38,361 bases of DNA from Actinomadura kijaniata NBRC 14229 (GTDB lineage: Bacteria; Actinomycetota; Actinomycetes; Streptosporangiales; Streptosporangiaceae): positions 1 through 38,361 of the forward strand of contig NZ_BCQR01000050.1 in the NCBI RefSeq assembly GCF_001552175.1. Reading direction: 5' to 3'. Below the pieces are notes generated by a model that worked only from the letters and a program-made list of their open reading frames with translations, was not told the origin of the DNA and ran no database searches. The stretch's first letter is position 1. Every line of letters begins with the position of its first letter. Made by a program: the position numbers and the translations under genes. Positions 1-7,785 of this stretch are shown here, in pieces.

Positions 1-425
1 GAGCCGGCGACGCCGTTGGACGCCGGGCGCTCCTCGGCGGCCGGGCCGTTCGTGGCGGCGACGGCGGCGGGCTCGGGCTCCTGCGCCTCGGCGGCGGGCG
101 CGGCGGCGGGCGTGGCCTCGGCCTTGTCCTCGGCCTTGTCCTCGGCCTTGTCCTCGGTCTTCGGCTCGGCCTTGGGGGCCGGAGCGTCGCCCGCGCCGCC
201 GACGACGGCGATCGGCTGGCCGATCCGCGCGGTCTCGCCCTCGGCGACCAGGATCTCGGTCAGCGTCCCGGCCTCGTACGCCTCGTACTCCATCACGGCC
301 TTGTCGGTCTCGATGTCGCACAGGACGTCGCCGACGGCCACCTCGTCGCCCGGCTTCTTGTGCCAGGCGGCGATGACGCCCTCCTCCATCGTGTCGGAGA
401 GGCGGGGCATGAGGATCTCGGTCAT
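1..425 (-). CDS. pdhC: Dihydrolipoamide acyltransferase (E2) of 2-oxoacid dehydrogenase complex, N-terminal part
   Basis: Acyltransferase core of a 2-oxoacid (probably pyruvate) dehydrogenase complex; it carries the acyl group from E1 to CoA in the cytoplasm. About 141 codons are visible before the window edge cuts the gene. Residues 1-77 form a lipoyl domain starting MTEILMPRLSDTMEEG, with the lipoylated lysine at Lys42 in ETDKAV. A flexible linker follows, with four tandem EDKA-type repeats (12-bp units at 121-168) and an Ala/Pro/Glu-rich stretch. The peripheral-subunit-binding and catalytic domains lie outside the window. The ATG overlaps the E1beta stop as ATGA, implying coupled translation. 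The MPRLSDTMEEG lipoyl sequence favours a pyruvate-type over a branched-chain complex, but substrate cannot be fixed from this part. Confidence 0.9.
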   Translation of the reverse strand, partial: MTEILMPRLSDTMEEGVIAAWHKKPGDEVAVGDVLCDIETDKAVMEYEAYEAGTLTEILVAEGETARIGQPIAVVGGAGDAPAPKAEPKTEDKAEDKAEDKAEATPAAAPAAEAQEPEPAAVAATNGPAAEERPASNGVAG

Positions 426-1438
426 CGGGCGGTCTCCACGGTGGAACGGCCGGTCGCGCGGAGGGTCTCGCGACAGACGGTGAGCAGGTCGTCGCCGGAC
501 GGCAGCGCGGCCATCTCCAGCGACTTGGCGTAGGGCAGCGGCACCTCGGCCATCGCCACGCGGCGGACGGGGGCGTCGAGCCAGTCGAAGGCGCCCTCCT
601 GGACCGTCGCGGCGATCTCGGCGCCGATGCCGTAGGTGAGCCAGTCGTCCTCGGCGACGACGGCGCACCCGGTCTTGCGGACCGACGTCACGATCGTCTC
701 GCGGTCCAGCGGACGCAGGCTGCGCAGGTCCACGACCTCCGCCGAGAAGCCCTCGGCGGCCAGCCGCTCGGCGACGTCGCGGGCGACGTGCGCCATCCGC
801 GAGTAGCCGATGATCGTGATGTCGGTGCCCTCGCGGGTCACGGCGGCCCGGCCGATCTCGGCGGGCTGGACCGTGGACAGGTCCTCGGGGACCTCGCCCT
901 TGGTGTTGTAGAGGGCGAGGTTCTCCAGGAACAGCACCGGGTCGTCGTCGCGGATCGACGCCTTCATCAGCGCGACCGCGTCCAGCGGGTTGCTGGGCGC
1001 GACGACCTTCAGGCCGGGGACGAACGCGTAGTACAGCTCGACGTTCTGCGAGTGGGTCGCGCCGAGCTGCTGGCCGCCGCCGCCGGGCGTGCGGATGACC
1101 ATCGGCACGCTCTTCTGGCCGCCGAACATGCCGTAGATCTTGGCGGCGTGGTTGACGATCTGGTCCAGCGCCAGCAGCGAGAAGTTGATCGTCATCAGCT
1201 CCACGACCGGGCGCAGGCCGAGCATCGCCGCGCCGATGGCGGCGCCGACGAAGCCCTCCTCGGCGATCGGGGTGTCCTTGACCCGGCGCGGGCCGAACTC
1301 CTTGAGCAGCCCCTCGGTGATCTTGTAGGAGCCCTCGAAGACGCCGATCTCCTCGCCCATGAGCAGGACGTTCTCGTCGCGGAGCATCTCGGCCCGCAGC
1401 GTGTCGCGCAGGGCCTGGCGGTAGGTGGTGATTGCCAT
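422..1438 (-). CDS. pdhB: 2-oxoacid (pyruvate-type) dehydrogenase E1 component, beta subunit
   Basis: Beta subunit (338 aa) of the heterotetrameric thiamine-diphosphate E1 decarboxylase. It starts MAITTYRQALRDTLRAEM and shows the family landmarks LLMGEEIGVFEG, DTPIAEEGFVGAAIGAA (the Glu that contacts ThDP), RTPGGGG and THSQNVE. The ATG at 1438 lies 11 bp after the E1alpha stop. A longer open frame runs upstream but is only read-through inside the E1alpha gene. The stop overlaps the E2 start by 4 bp. The order E1alpha-E1beta-E2 is the usual operon for this complex. Branched-chain or acetoin dehydrogenase is the main alternative. Confidence 0.93.
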   Translation of the reverse strand: MAITTYRQALRDTLRAEMLRDENVLLMGEEIGVFEGSYKITEGLLKEFGPRRVKDTPIAEEGFVGAAIGAAMLGLRPVVELMTINFSLLALDQIVNHAAKIYGMFGGQKSVPMVIRTPGGGGQQLGATHSQNVELYYAFVPGLKVVAPSNPLDAVALMKASIRDDDPVLFLENLALYNTKGEVPEDLSTVQPAEIGRAAVTREGTDITIIGYSRMAHVARDVAERLAAEGFSAEVVDLRSLRPLDRETIVTSVRKTGCAVVAEDDWLTYGIGAEIAATVQEGAFDWLDAPVRRVAMAEVPLPYAKSLEMAALPSGDDLLTVCRETLRATGRSTVETAR

Positions 1439-1449
1439 CGTGCGGCCTC

Positions 1450-2604
1450 TCAGACGCGGAACAGCGGGTCGGCGGGAAGGCGCGGGACGTCGTTCGGCAC
1501 CGGGGTGGCGTAGGTGTAGTCGAACAGCGTCGACACGTCCGGGTGCGGGCTGTCGTCGGCGAACGCGGCGGCCTCGGCGACGATCTCGGCGACCTCGGCC
1601 TCCAGGCGCTCGACGTCCTCGGCGGTCAGCAGCCCGGCGTCCTGGAGCTCCAGCTGCGCCTTGGCCAGGGGGTCGGCGGCCTTGAGGGCCTCCTTCTCCT
1701 CCTTGGTGCGGTACTTGGCCGGGTCGACGACCGAGTGGCCGCGCAGGCGCGGGCTGGTGGCCTCCAGCAGGAACGGACGGCTGTTCTCGCGCGCGTACTC
1801 CACGGCCTCCCGGGCCGCCCGGTGCACGGCGAGCACGTCGGTGCCGTCCACGCGGGCGCTCTCCATGCGGTAGGCGGCGCCGCGCTTGTACAGCTCGGGC
1901 TCGGCGGCGGAGTTCTCCACCGTGGTGCCCATGCCCAGCCCGTTGTTGATGATCACGAAGACGACCGGCAGGTCCCACAGGGCGGCGATGTTCAGCGACT
2001 CGTGGAACGCGCCGATCGCGGCGGTGCCCTCGCCCATCTGGACCATCACGACGTCGTCGGAGCCGGTGTAGGTCACCGCCAGCGCCGCGCCGGTGGCCAG
2101 CGGGAGCTGGCCGCCGACGATGCCGTAGCCGCCGAGCAGCCGGGCCTCGGTGTCGAACATGTGCATCGACCCGCCCCAGCCCTTGGACACGCCGGTGGAG
2201 CGCCCGTACAGCTCGGCCATCACGCGCCGCGGCTCGATGCCCTTGGCGATCGCGTACCCGTGCTCGCGGTAGTTGGTGAACAGGTAGTCGGTGGGACGCA
2301 GCGCCGACATCAGGCCGACGACCGTGGCCTCCTCGCCGAGGTTCAGGTGGCAGTAACCGCCGATCTTCGCCTCGGTGTAGGCGCGCGCGGTCCGCTCCTC
2401 GAACCGGCGGATCAGCAGCATCTGCCGGTAGAACTCCACGCGCGCCTCGTTGTCGGACGCCTGCCGGGCGACCGCGCTGGCCCGCTGGTCGGCGGGCTTG
2501 GCGGAGCCCTTGCGGGCACCCTTGCTGGAGCCCTGGCCCAGGGCGTTCGCGGCGCGGGTCGTCCTGCGGCTGCGGGCCGGGGCGGCCTTTGTGGTCTCAG
2601 GCAT
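1450..2604 (-). CDS. pdhA: 2-oxoacid (pyruvate-type) dehydrogenase E1 component, alpha subunit
   Basis: Alpha subunit (384 aa) of the ThDP-dependent E1 decarboxylase. The ThDP/Mg motif is at residues 191-221 (GEGTAAIGAFHESLN ... INN), and WGGSMHMF at 143-150 is also typical. Residues 1-50 form a basic Ala/Lys/Arg-rich extension (TTKAAPARSRRTTRAAN) not needed for catalysis. The ATG at 2604 is chosen because GGAGGAAG sits just upstream. An earlier start at 2655 would run through that ribosome-binding site. First gene of the leftward operon, divergent from a GntR regulator, with palindromes in the shared promoter (2661-2683). Many actinomycetes use the single-chain AceE for pyruvate, so this two-subunit enzyme may be an inducible second complex (inference). 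Confidence 0.93.
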   Translation of the reverse strand: MPETTKAAPARSRRTTRAANALGQGSSKGARKGSAKPADQRASAVARQASDNEARVEFYRQMLLIRRFEERTARAYTEAKIGGYCHLNLGEEATVVGLMSALRPTDYLFTNYREHGYAIAKGIEPRRVMAELYGRSTGVSKGWGGSMHMFDTEARLLGGYGIVGGQLPLATGAALAVTYTGSDDVVMVQMGEGTAAIGAFHESLNIAALWDLPVVFVIINNGLGMGTTVENSAAEPELYKRGAAYRMESARVDGTDVLAVHRAAREAVEYARENSRPFLLEATSPRLRGHSVVDPAKYRTKEEKEALKAADPLAKAQLELQDAGLLTAEDVERLEAEVAEIVAEAAAFADDSPHPDVSTLFDYTYATPVPNDVPRLPADPLFRV

Positions 2605-2660
2605 CGGCTTCTTCCTCCGTCGGGGGATGTGCCACGGGATCACCGCGCCACTCACCGATC

Positions 2661-2683
2661 ATCATTGATCAATGATCGATCAT
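2661..2683. promoter_or_regulatory. Overlapping palindromes in the pdhA / GntR divergent promoter (probable operator)
   Basis: Two perfect palindromes overlap: ATCATTGATCAATGAT at 2661-2676 and ATGATCGATCAT at 2672-2683. They share TGATC half-sites and are AT-rich in a very GC-rich background. They lie between the start of the E1alpha gene and the divergent GntR gene. On the minus strand a -10-like TATGAT (2684-2679) and a -35-like TTGACG (2697-2692) fall in the same stretch, so a bound regulator would block transcription of the dehydrogenase operon. The adjacent GntR protein is the obvious candidate binder (inference). Confidence 0.65.
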
Positions 2684-2735
2684 ATGACCTCCGTCAAGGG
2701 GTCCGCACCAGGCGCGCGGGAGGGCGCCCCCTACC

Positions 2736-3464
2736 ATGGGGTGCGTGAACGCCCCGTCCGCCTCCGCCCAGCCCGCCCCCGGCGACGATTCCCCCGCCCC
2801 GATCCAGCGCACCGGACTGGTCGACCAGATCCGCGAGTTCATCGTGGACGGCATCAGCACGGGCCGCTGGCAGCCGGGCGACCGCATCGTGGAGCGCCGC
2901 GTCGCCGCCGAGCTGGGCGTGAGCCAGGGGCCGGTACGCGAGGCGTTGCGCCTGCTGGAGACGTTGCGGCTGATCGAGACGCTGCCCAACCGGGGCGCCC
3001 GGGTGCGTCCGTTCACCGAGCGCGAACTCGGGGAGATCTTTCCGGTGCGGGCCGGTCTGGAGCGCACCGCCGCCGAGCTGGCGCTGCCCCGGATCAAGGC
3101 CCGCCTCGACGAGCTGGAGGCCCAGAACGCCCGCCTGGCCGAGGCTGCCCGCGCGGGCGACCTGGATCGGCAGATCCGGTTGAGCATCGATTTCCACCGT
3201 GTCGTCGTCGAGTGTTCGGGTAACCAGTTGCTTGCGTCGGTGTGGGAGGGGCTGGGCATCGAGCTGTGGACGACCCTGTCCCTGCGCCTGCACAAGACGG
3301 AGATCTACTCCAAGTCCGCCGAGCACGCCCGCCTGATCGAGGCGTTCCGCGCCCAGGACCCGGCCGCGCCGCAGATGCTGCACGACCACGTGATGAACTA
3401 CGCGCCGCTCGGCTGCCTGCCGGGCGACGGCGGGCTCAGGGGGAGCGCAGCCGCCGACCGGTGA
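2736..3464 (+). CDS. GntR family (FadR/FCD-type) transcriptional regulator
   Basis: DNA-binding repressor or activator, 242 aa. A winged helix-turn-helix occupies residues ~25-95 (LVDQIREFIVDGISTGRWQPGD; GVSQGPVREALRLLE), followed by an all-helical FCD ligand domain (~100-225). Likely metal or ligand residues lie in DFHRVV, EHARLIEAF and MLHDHV. Divergent from the dehydrogenase operon, so a role in controlling it by a carboxylate or oxoacid effector is inferred. The ATG at 2736 has GGGAGGG about 12 nt upstream. An in-frame GTG at 2745 lies 7 nt after TACCAT (2732-2737), a spacing seen in leaderless actinobacterial genes, so the true start may be 2745. The 3' end overlaps the convergent flavin-protein gene by 29 bp. 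Confidence 0.88.
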   Translation: MGCVNAPSASAQPAPGDDSPAPIQRTGLVDQIREFIVDGISTGRWQPGDRIVERRVAAELGVSQGPVREALRLLETLRLIETLPNRGARVRPFTERELGEIFPVRAGLERTAAELALPRIKARLDELEAQNARLAEAARAGDLDRQIRLSIDFHRVVVECSGNQLLASVWEGLGIELWTTLSLRLHKTEIYSKSAEHARLIEAFRAQDPAAPQMLHDHVMNYAPLGCLPGDGGLRGSAAADR

Positions 3465-3852
3465 TCTCGGTCGGGGTGAGCCGGATGTGGGCCTCGCGCT
3501 CCCCGTCCGGCCACGGCTCGACGGGGACGGGCTCCCCCTCGGGCATCCGCCGCGCGCCGCCGCGCAGCAGCACGCTCCAGCCGGTGTGGGTCCGCTCGTC
3601 GATCCGGTCGACCTCGAAGGCGATCCGGACGTCGGCGTCGGTGAACAGGGTGTCCAGGGACCGGTTGAGCCGTCCCGACAGTGTGGTGCTGAACACGACG
3701 GTGTCCCCGTCCAGGCCGAAGTTGACCGGGGTCACCGCCGGTCCCTGGCCGTCGTCGAACCCGACCCGGCCGACCGACACCTCGGCGATCAGGCGCAGGC
3801 ATTCGGCGCGGTCGAGCTCCTCCAGCACGGAATGGTCGGTCGGCTGACGCAT
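3436..3852 (-). CDS. Pyridoxamine 5'-phosphate oxidase-like FMN/F420-binding protein
   Basis: Small split-beta-barrel protein (138 aa) of the PNPOx-like superfamily. The N-terminal pattern LDRAECLRLIAEVSVGRVGF and VTPVNFGLDGDTVVFST are typical of the actinobacterial branch that binds FMN or F420. EVDRIDERTHTGWSVLLRGGARR matches the later strands. The barrel is complete and the length is normal. Substrate is unknown. The gene is convergent with the GntR gene and overlaps it. ATG at 3852; a clear Shine-Dalgarno (GGGGACAAG) precedes it. Confidence 0.82.
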   Translation of the reverse strand: MRQPTDHSVLEELDRAECLRLIAEVSVGRVGFDDGQGPAVTPVNFGLDGDTVVFSTTLSGRLNRSLDTLFTDADVRIAFEVDRIDERTHTGWSVLLRGGARRMPEGEPVPVEPWPDGEREAHIRLTPTEITGRRLRSP

Positions 3853-3933
3853 CTTGTCCCCCCGAAACGAGCGTCGTTCACGTCCCGTTCCATCCCTTAC
3901 CGGGTTCGGCGGGGTTAACCCTCGCCGGGCGGG

Positions 3934-4629
3934 TCAGGTGAGGGCGCGGTAGGCGGCGGTGAGCTGGGCCTCGGCGTCGTCGAGGTAGGAGCGCAGCTCG
4001 CGTTCGGCGGCCTCCCGGTCGCCGCGCCACAGCAGGTCCGCGATCATCCGGTTGCGGTGCAGGTAGGGCCGGTGGAACTCCCGGGGCGAGCCCATCACGT
4101 GGAACACCAGGCGCAGCTCGGCCAGGATCCGCCGCATGGTGTCGTCCACGCGCGGGCTGCGGCACAGCGCCCCGAGCGCCCCGTGGAAGGCGATGTCGGC
4201 GGTCCCCACCGAGGCCCAGTCCCCGGCGGCGGCGGCGCGTTCGCCCTGCTCGACGGCCTCGACGACGCGCGCGACCGCCACCGGCCCGGCCGCGGCGGCG
4301 TTCTGGACGCCCGCGCACTCCAGGATGCGCCGCATCCGGTACACGTCCACGAGGTCCTCGACCGTCAGACGCCGCACGAACACGCCCCTGTTGAACTCGT
4401 GCACGACCAGGCCCTCCATGGCCAGCAGCCGGAACGCCTCGCGCATCGTGTTGCGCGACACCCGCGCCGCCGCGCACAGCTTGTCCTCCGGCAGCCGGTC
4501 GCCGGGCTTGAGCCGCCCCGAGGCGATCTCCCCGCGCAGCAGGTCGGCGACGCGGATGGCGGTGCTGGACCGGCCGAGGTCGTGGCTGGCCGCCTCGATC
4601 CGGGAGATCCACTCCTGCTGCGCCGTCAT
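3934..4629 (-). CDS. GntR family (FCD-type) transcriptional regulator of the PxpBC-like operon
   Basis: DNA-binding regulator, 231 aa, divergent from the Nramp/PxpBC/DUF1445 operon. The winged HTH spans residues ~20-90 (AIRVADLLRGEIASGRLKPGD; VSRNTMREAFRLLAMEGL). The FCD domain has DIAFHGAL and an HRN segment as likely ligand or metal residues. Where many FCD proteins have a last His (motif HL..A), this one reads SYLDDAE. ATG at 4629 is preceded by GAGGGAG. Two operator copies TGTTCAACA lie in the 131-bp divergent gap and fit the TnGTnnnACnA pattern known for the FadR subfamily. Control of the divergent operon, and of itself, is therefore a reasonable inference. Confidence 0.9.
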   Translation of the reverse strand: MTAQQEWISRIEAASHDLGRSSTAIRVADLLRGEIASGRLKPGDRLPEDKLCAAARVSRNTMREAFRLLAMEGLVVHEFNRGVFVRRLTVEDLVDVYRMRRILECAGVQNAAAAGPVAVARVVEAVEQGERAAAAGDWASVGTADIAFHGALGALCRSPRVDDTMRRILAELRLVFHVMGSPREFHRPYLHRNRMIADLLWRGDREAAERELRSYLDDAEAQLTAAYRALT

Positions 4630-4682
4630 CGGCTCCCTCGCTGGTCCCGATCCGGTGGACCCGCCCAGCGTAACGCCGAGAA

Positions 4683-4727
4683 CTGTTCAACAGAAACCTT
4701 GCGGGGATTGTTCAACAATCTTACGAT
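4683..4727 (+). promoter_or_regulatory. Promoter with two GntR operators upstream of the Nramp-like gene
   Basis: Two inverted repeats share the core TGTTCAACA: CTGTTCAACAG (4683-4693) and GATTGTTCAACAATC (4706-4720). Their centres are 25 bp apart. A sigma70-like promoter reads TTGCGG (-35, 4699-4704), a 17-bp spacer, then TACGAT (-10, 4722-4727). The second operator fills the spacer almost exactly and the first lies just upstream of the -35. This geometry fits repression by the adjacent GntR regulator. Confidence 0.75.
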
Positions 4728-4760
4728 GCGGAAAAGTTCCCTGAGCTCCGAGGGGCCGCC

Positions 4761-5990
4761 ATGACGGACCGCACCCTGCAGGACCACGCCGAGACCACCC
4801 CCGCCCGACCCGGACGCGCCGCCCTGGTCGGGGCCATGTTCCTGATGGCGACCAGTGCGATCGGCCCCGGCTTCATCACCCAGACCACCGTGTTCACCGC
4901 CCGGCTGGGCGCGGCGTTCGCGTTCGCGATCCTGGTGTCGGTGCTGGTGGACATCGCCATCCAGATGAACGTGTGGCGCGTCGTCGGCGTCGCCGGCCGC
5001 CGCGCCCAGGACCTCGCCAACGGCGTGCTGCCCGGCTCCGGCTACGCCCTGGCCGGGCTGGACGTGTTCGGCGGGCTGGTGTTCAACATCGGCAACGTCG
5101 CCGGCTGCGCCCTCGGCCTGAACGCCCTGTTCGGCCTCGACTTCAAGATCGGCGGCGTGCTCTCGGCGCTGGTCGCGATCGCGGTGTTCCTCAGCCGCCG
5201 CGCCGGGGTCGCGATGGACCGCATCGTGATCGTGCTCGGCTTCGTGATGATCGCGATGACGCTGTACGTGGCGATCGTGTCCGGCCCGCCGGTCGGCGAC
5301 GCGCTGCGCCAGACGGTCCTGCCCGAGCAGGTCGACTTCCTCGTCATCACCACGCTGATCGGCGGCACCGTGGGCGGCTACATCGTCTACGCCGGCGCGC
5401 ACCGCATGATCGAGTCGGGGCTGACCGGGCCGGAGCACGTGCGCGGCATCACCCGCGCCTCGATCTCCGGCATCCTGATCACCGCGCTGATGCGGGTGCT
5501 GCTGTTCCTGGCGGTGCTCGGCGTCGTCGCCGGAGGCGTGAAGCTGGCCGCCGCCAACCCCGCGCCGTCGGCGTTCCAGCACGCCGCCGGTGAGGTCGGG
5601 CTGCGCGTCTTCGGCCTGATCATGTGGTCCGCCGCGATCACCTCGGTGATCGGCGCGTCGTACACCTCGGTGTCGTTCTGCGTGTCGTTCTCGCCGTGGA
5701 TCCTGAAGTACCGCAACTACCTGGTCGTGGCGTTCATCGCGGTGTCCACCGTGCTGTTCCTGGCGCTCGGCAAGGCCCCGGTGACCCTGCTGATCCTGGC
5801 GGGCGCGCTGAACGGCCTGATCCTGCCGTTCGGCCTGGGCCTGCTGCTGTGGGTGGCGGCCCGCCGCCGCGACCTGATGGGGAACTACCGGTACCCCGCC
5901 TGGCTGCTGGCGATCGGCGCCGCGGCCTGGCTGCTGTCGATCTACCTCGGCTGGAACTCCCTGACCGCGATCACCGAACTCTGGAACTGA
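4761..5990 (+). CDS. Nramp-related membrane transporter (non-canonical)
   Basis: Polytopic inner-membrane protein, 409 aa, with about 11 hydrophobic segments and the overall pattern of the Nramp family in the LeuT-like fold. The TM1 metal-binding motif DPGN of true Mn/Fe transporters reads GPGF here (residues 35-38), and no MPH motif is present where TM6 metal ligands are expected. Transport of divalent metal by the usual mechanism is therefore doubtful. Such Nramp relatives often sit beside KipI/KipA and DUF1445 genes, as here, which suggests uptake of the organic substrate of that pathway or a cofactor ion (inference). ATG at 4761 follows GAGGGGCC. The stop is 13 bp before the next gene. 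Confidence 0.85.
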   Translation: MTDRTLQDHAETTPARPGRAALVGAMFLMATSAIGPGFITQTTVFTARLGAAFAFAILVSVLVDIAIQMNVWRVVGVAGRRAQDLANGVLPGSGYALAGLDVFGGLVFNIGNVAGCALGLNALFGLDFKIGGVLSALVAIAVFLSRRAGVAMDRIVIVLGFVMIAMTLYVAIVSGPPVGDALRQTVLPEQVDFLVITTLIGGTVGGYIVYAGAHRMIESGLTGPEHVRGITRASISGILITALMRVLLFLAVLGVVAGGVKLAAANPAPSAFQHAAGEVGLRVFGLIMWSAAITSVIGASYTSVSFCVSFSPWILKYRNYLVVAFIAVSTVLFLALGKAPVTLLILAGALNGLILPFGLGLLLWVAARRRDLMGNYRYPAWLLAIGAAAWLLSIYLGWNSLTAITELWN

Positions 5991-6003
5991 GAGAGAACCC
6001 CGC

Positions 6004-7785
6004 GTGCGGATCCTGCCCAACGGCGACCTGTCCCTCCTGGTCGAGCTGCCCGACCTGGAGACGATGCTCGGCCTGCACTCCGCCCTGGCCGACGACCCGC
6101 CGCCCGGCGTCGTGGACGTGGTCCCGGCGGCCCGCACGCTGACGCTCCTGCTCGACCGCGCCGCCGACCCGGCCACGGTCGCCGCCGCCGTCCGCGGCGC
6201 GCGGCCGCGGCCCCCGGCGGCGCGGCCGGGCGACACCGTCGAGATCCCGGTGGTGTACGACGGCGAGGACCTGGCGGAGGTGGCCGACGCGACGGGGCTG
6301 ACCCCCGCCGAGGTCGTCGCCGCGCACACCGGAACGCCGTGGCGGGTGGCGTTCACGGGCTTCGCCCCGGGCTTCGGCTACCTGGTGGGCGGCGACCCCC
6401 GCCTGAACGTCCCGCGCCGCTCCGTCCCCCGCGTCCGCGTCCCGGCGGGCGCGGTGGGCCTGGCGGGGGAGTTCAGCGGCGTCTACCCGGTGGAGTCCCC
6501 GGGGGGCTGGCAGCTGATCGGCCGCACCGACGTGCCGATGTGGGACCTGGACCGCGACCCACCCGCCCTACTACGCCCCGGCGTCGAAGTGCGCTTCGTC
6601 GCAAGGAACACCACCCCACCGACCCCCCCGAGCCTCCCCAGAACAACGAACTCCCCAGCGCACCCCACTCCGGAGGCGCACCCCATCCCGGAGACGCGCC
6701 CCACTCCGGAGACGCGTCACACCCCGGGGAGGAGCCACACCGGGCAGGCGCATCGCGCCGAGGAGACGCATCGCGCCGAGGAGGCCAGGTCAGGCCCAGG
6801 GCAGCCGGGCCCGGACGCGACGGCCGACCCTGCCCCGGAGGTGCGCGGCGGCGCGCGGGATGAGGCGGGAGCGGAGGGAACGGGCGCGCGCGGGGCGACC
6901 GGCCGGGCTCCGGAGGGGCGGGTGCTGGAGGTGGTCGCGACGGGGCCGTTGGCCACCGTCCAGGATCTGGGGCGTGCCGGGAACGCGGCGCTCGGGGTCG
7001 GTGCGGCGGGGGCCGCCGACCCCGCGGCGCTGCGGCTGGCGAACCGCGCCGTCGGCAATCCCGAGGACGCCGCCGCGGTCGAGGTCACGCTCGGGGGGTT
7101 CGCGGCGCGCTGCCACGGCGGGGCGTTCGCGGTCGTCACCGGCGCGCCCGCCCCGCTGACCGTGGACGGGCGGGCCGTGGCCCCGTACTCGGTGTTCCCC
7201 GTGCCCGACGGCGCGGAGGTCCGGATGGGCCCGCCGCCGTCGGGGTTGCGCAGCTACCTGGCCGTGCGCGGGGGTGTGGCGGTGCCGCCGGTGCTCGGGT
7301 CGCGCTCCACCGACACCCTCTCCGGGGTCGGGCCCGAGCCGGTGCGGCCCGGGACGCTGCTGCCGGTCGGGGAGCCGCCCGAGGCGGCGCCGTTCCTGGA
7401 CGTGCTGCCCGTGGGGCGCCCCGCCGAGGACGAGATCACGCTGCGGGTGCGGCTCGGGCCCCGCGACGACTGGTTCACGGGCGACGCGGTGGCGGCGCTG
7501 CTGGCCGAGCCCTACACGGTGACCAGCGAGATCGACCGGGTGGGGATGCGGCTGGACGGGCCGCCGCTGGCCCGCGCCCGGTCCGGGGAGCTGCCCAGCG
7601 AGGGCATGGTCACCGGCGCCCTCCAGGTGCCGCCGTCCGGCCGCCCCGTGCTGTTCCTGGCCGACCACCCGCTGACCGGCGGCTACCCGGTGATCGCCGT
7701 GGTGGTCGCCGCCGACGTCCCGCGCGCCGCGCAGGCCCGGCCCGGGCAGCGGCTGCGGTTCCGACCCGACCGAAGGGGAACGTGA
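6004..7785 (+). CDS. Fused PxpB-PxpC (KipI-KipA) 5-oxoprolinase-like / allophanate-hydrolase-fold protein
   Basis: Single 593-aa chain with two cyclophilin-like domains normally encoded by two genes. Residues ~1-202 are KipI/PxpB-like, with GFAPGFGYL at 119-127 and [21 protein letters not shown]. Residues ~303-590 are KipA/PxpC-like ([39 protein letters not shown]). In bacteria, PxpB and PxpC act with PxpA in ATP-dependent opening of 5-oxoproline to glutamate. No pxpA (LamB/YcsF) is present here. The linker (~203-302) is disordered and carries hexapeptide repeats encoded by 18-bp units. GTG start at 6004 with GAGAGAA upstream. The stop overlaps the next start as TGATG. Substrate could be 5-oxoproline or another lactam or urea derivative. 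Confidence 0.88.
   Translation: MRILPNGDLSLLVELPDLETMLGLHSALADDPPPGVVDVVPAARTLTLLLDRAADPATVAAAVRGARPRPPAARPGDTVEIPVVYDGEDLAEVADATGLTPAEVVAAHTGTPWRVAFTGFAPGFGYLVGGDPRLNVPRRSVPRVRVPAGAVGLAGEFSGVYPVESPGGWQLIGRTDVPMWDLDRDPPALLRPGVEVRFVARNTTPPTPPSLPRTTNSPAHPTPEAHPIPETRPTPETRHTPGRSHTGQAHRAEETHRAEEARSGPGQPGPDATADPAPEVRGGARDEAGAEGTGARGATGRAPEGRVLEVVATGPLATVQDLGRAGNAALGVGAAGAADPAALRLANRAVGNPEDAAAVEVTLGGFAARCHGGAFAVVTGAPAPLTVDGRAVAPYSVFPVPDGAEVRMGPPPSGLRSYLAVRGGVAVPPVLGSRSTDTLSGVGPEPVRPGTLLPVGEPPEAAPFLDVLPVGRPAEDEITLRVRLGPRDDWFTGDAVAALLAEPYTVTSEIDRVGMRLDGPPLARARSGELPSEGMVTGALQVPPSGRPVLFLADHPLTGGYPVIAVVVAADVPRAAQARPGQRLRFRPDRRGT
6661..6783 (+). repeat. 18-bp tandem repeats in the linker of the PxpB-PxpC fusion
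   Basis: Three to four 18-bp units at 6661-6732 encode the hexapeptides [18 protein letters not shown] and RHTPGR. A second pair of 17-bp identical units (CGCATCGCGCCGAGGAG at 6749-6765 and 6767-6783, period 18) encodes HRAEET and HRAEEA. The period of 18 keeps the reading frame, so copy number can change without breaking the protein. Confidence 0.85.

Noticed and set aside
121..168. 12-bp tandem repeats in the E2 gene considered as a CRISPR-like or mobile repeat
   Set aside because: They are in frame and encode the EDKA linker typical of E2 proteins. No spacers are present.
1432..2748. 438-codon + strand frame over the E1 genes
   Set aside because: Antisense shadow of clearly recognised E1alpha and E1beta genes.
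4626..6356. Long open frame on the minus strand over the transporter gene
   Set aside because: Composition (Gln/Asp/His/Arg-rich, no motifs) shows it is the antisense shadow of the Nramp-related gene.
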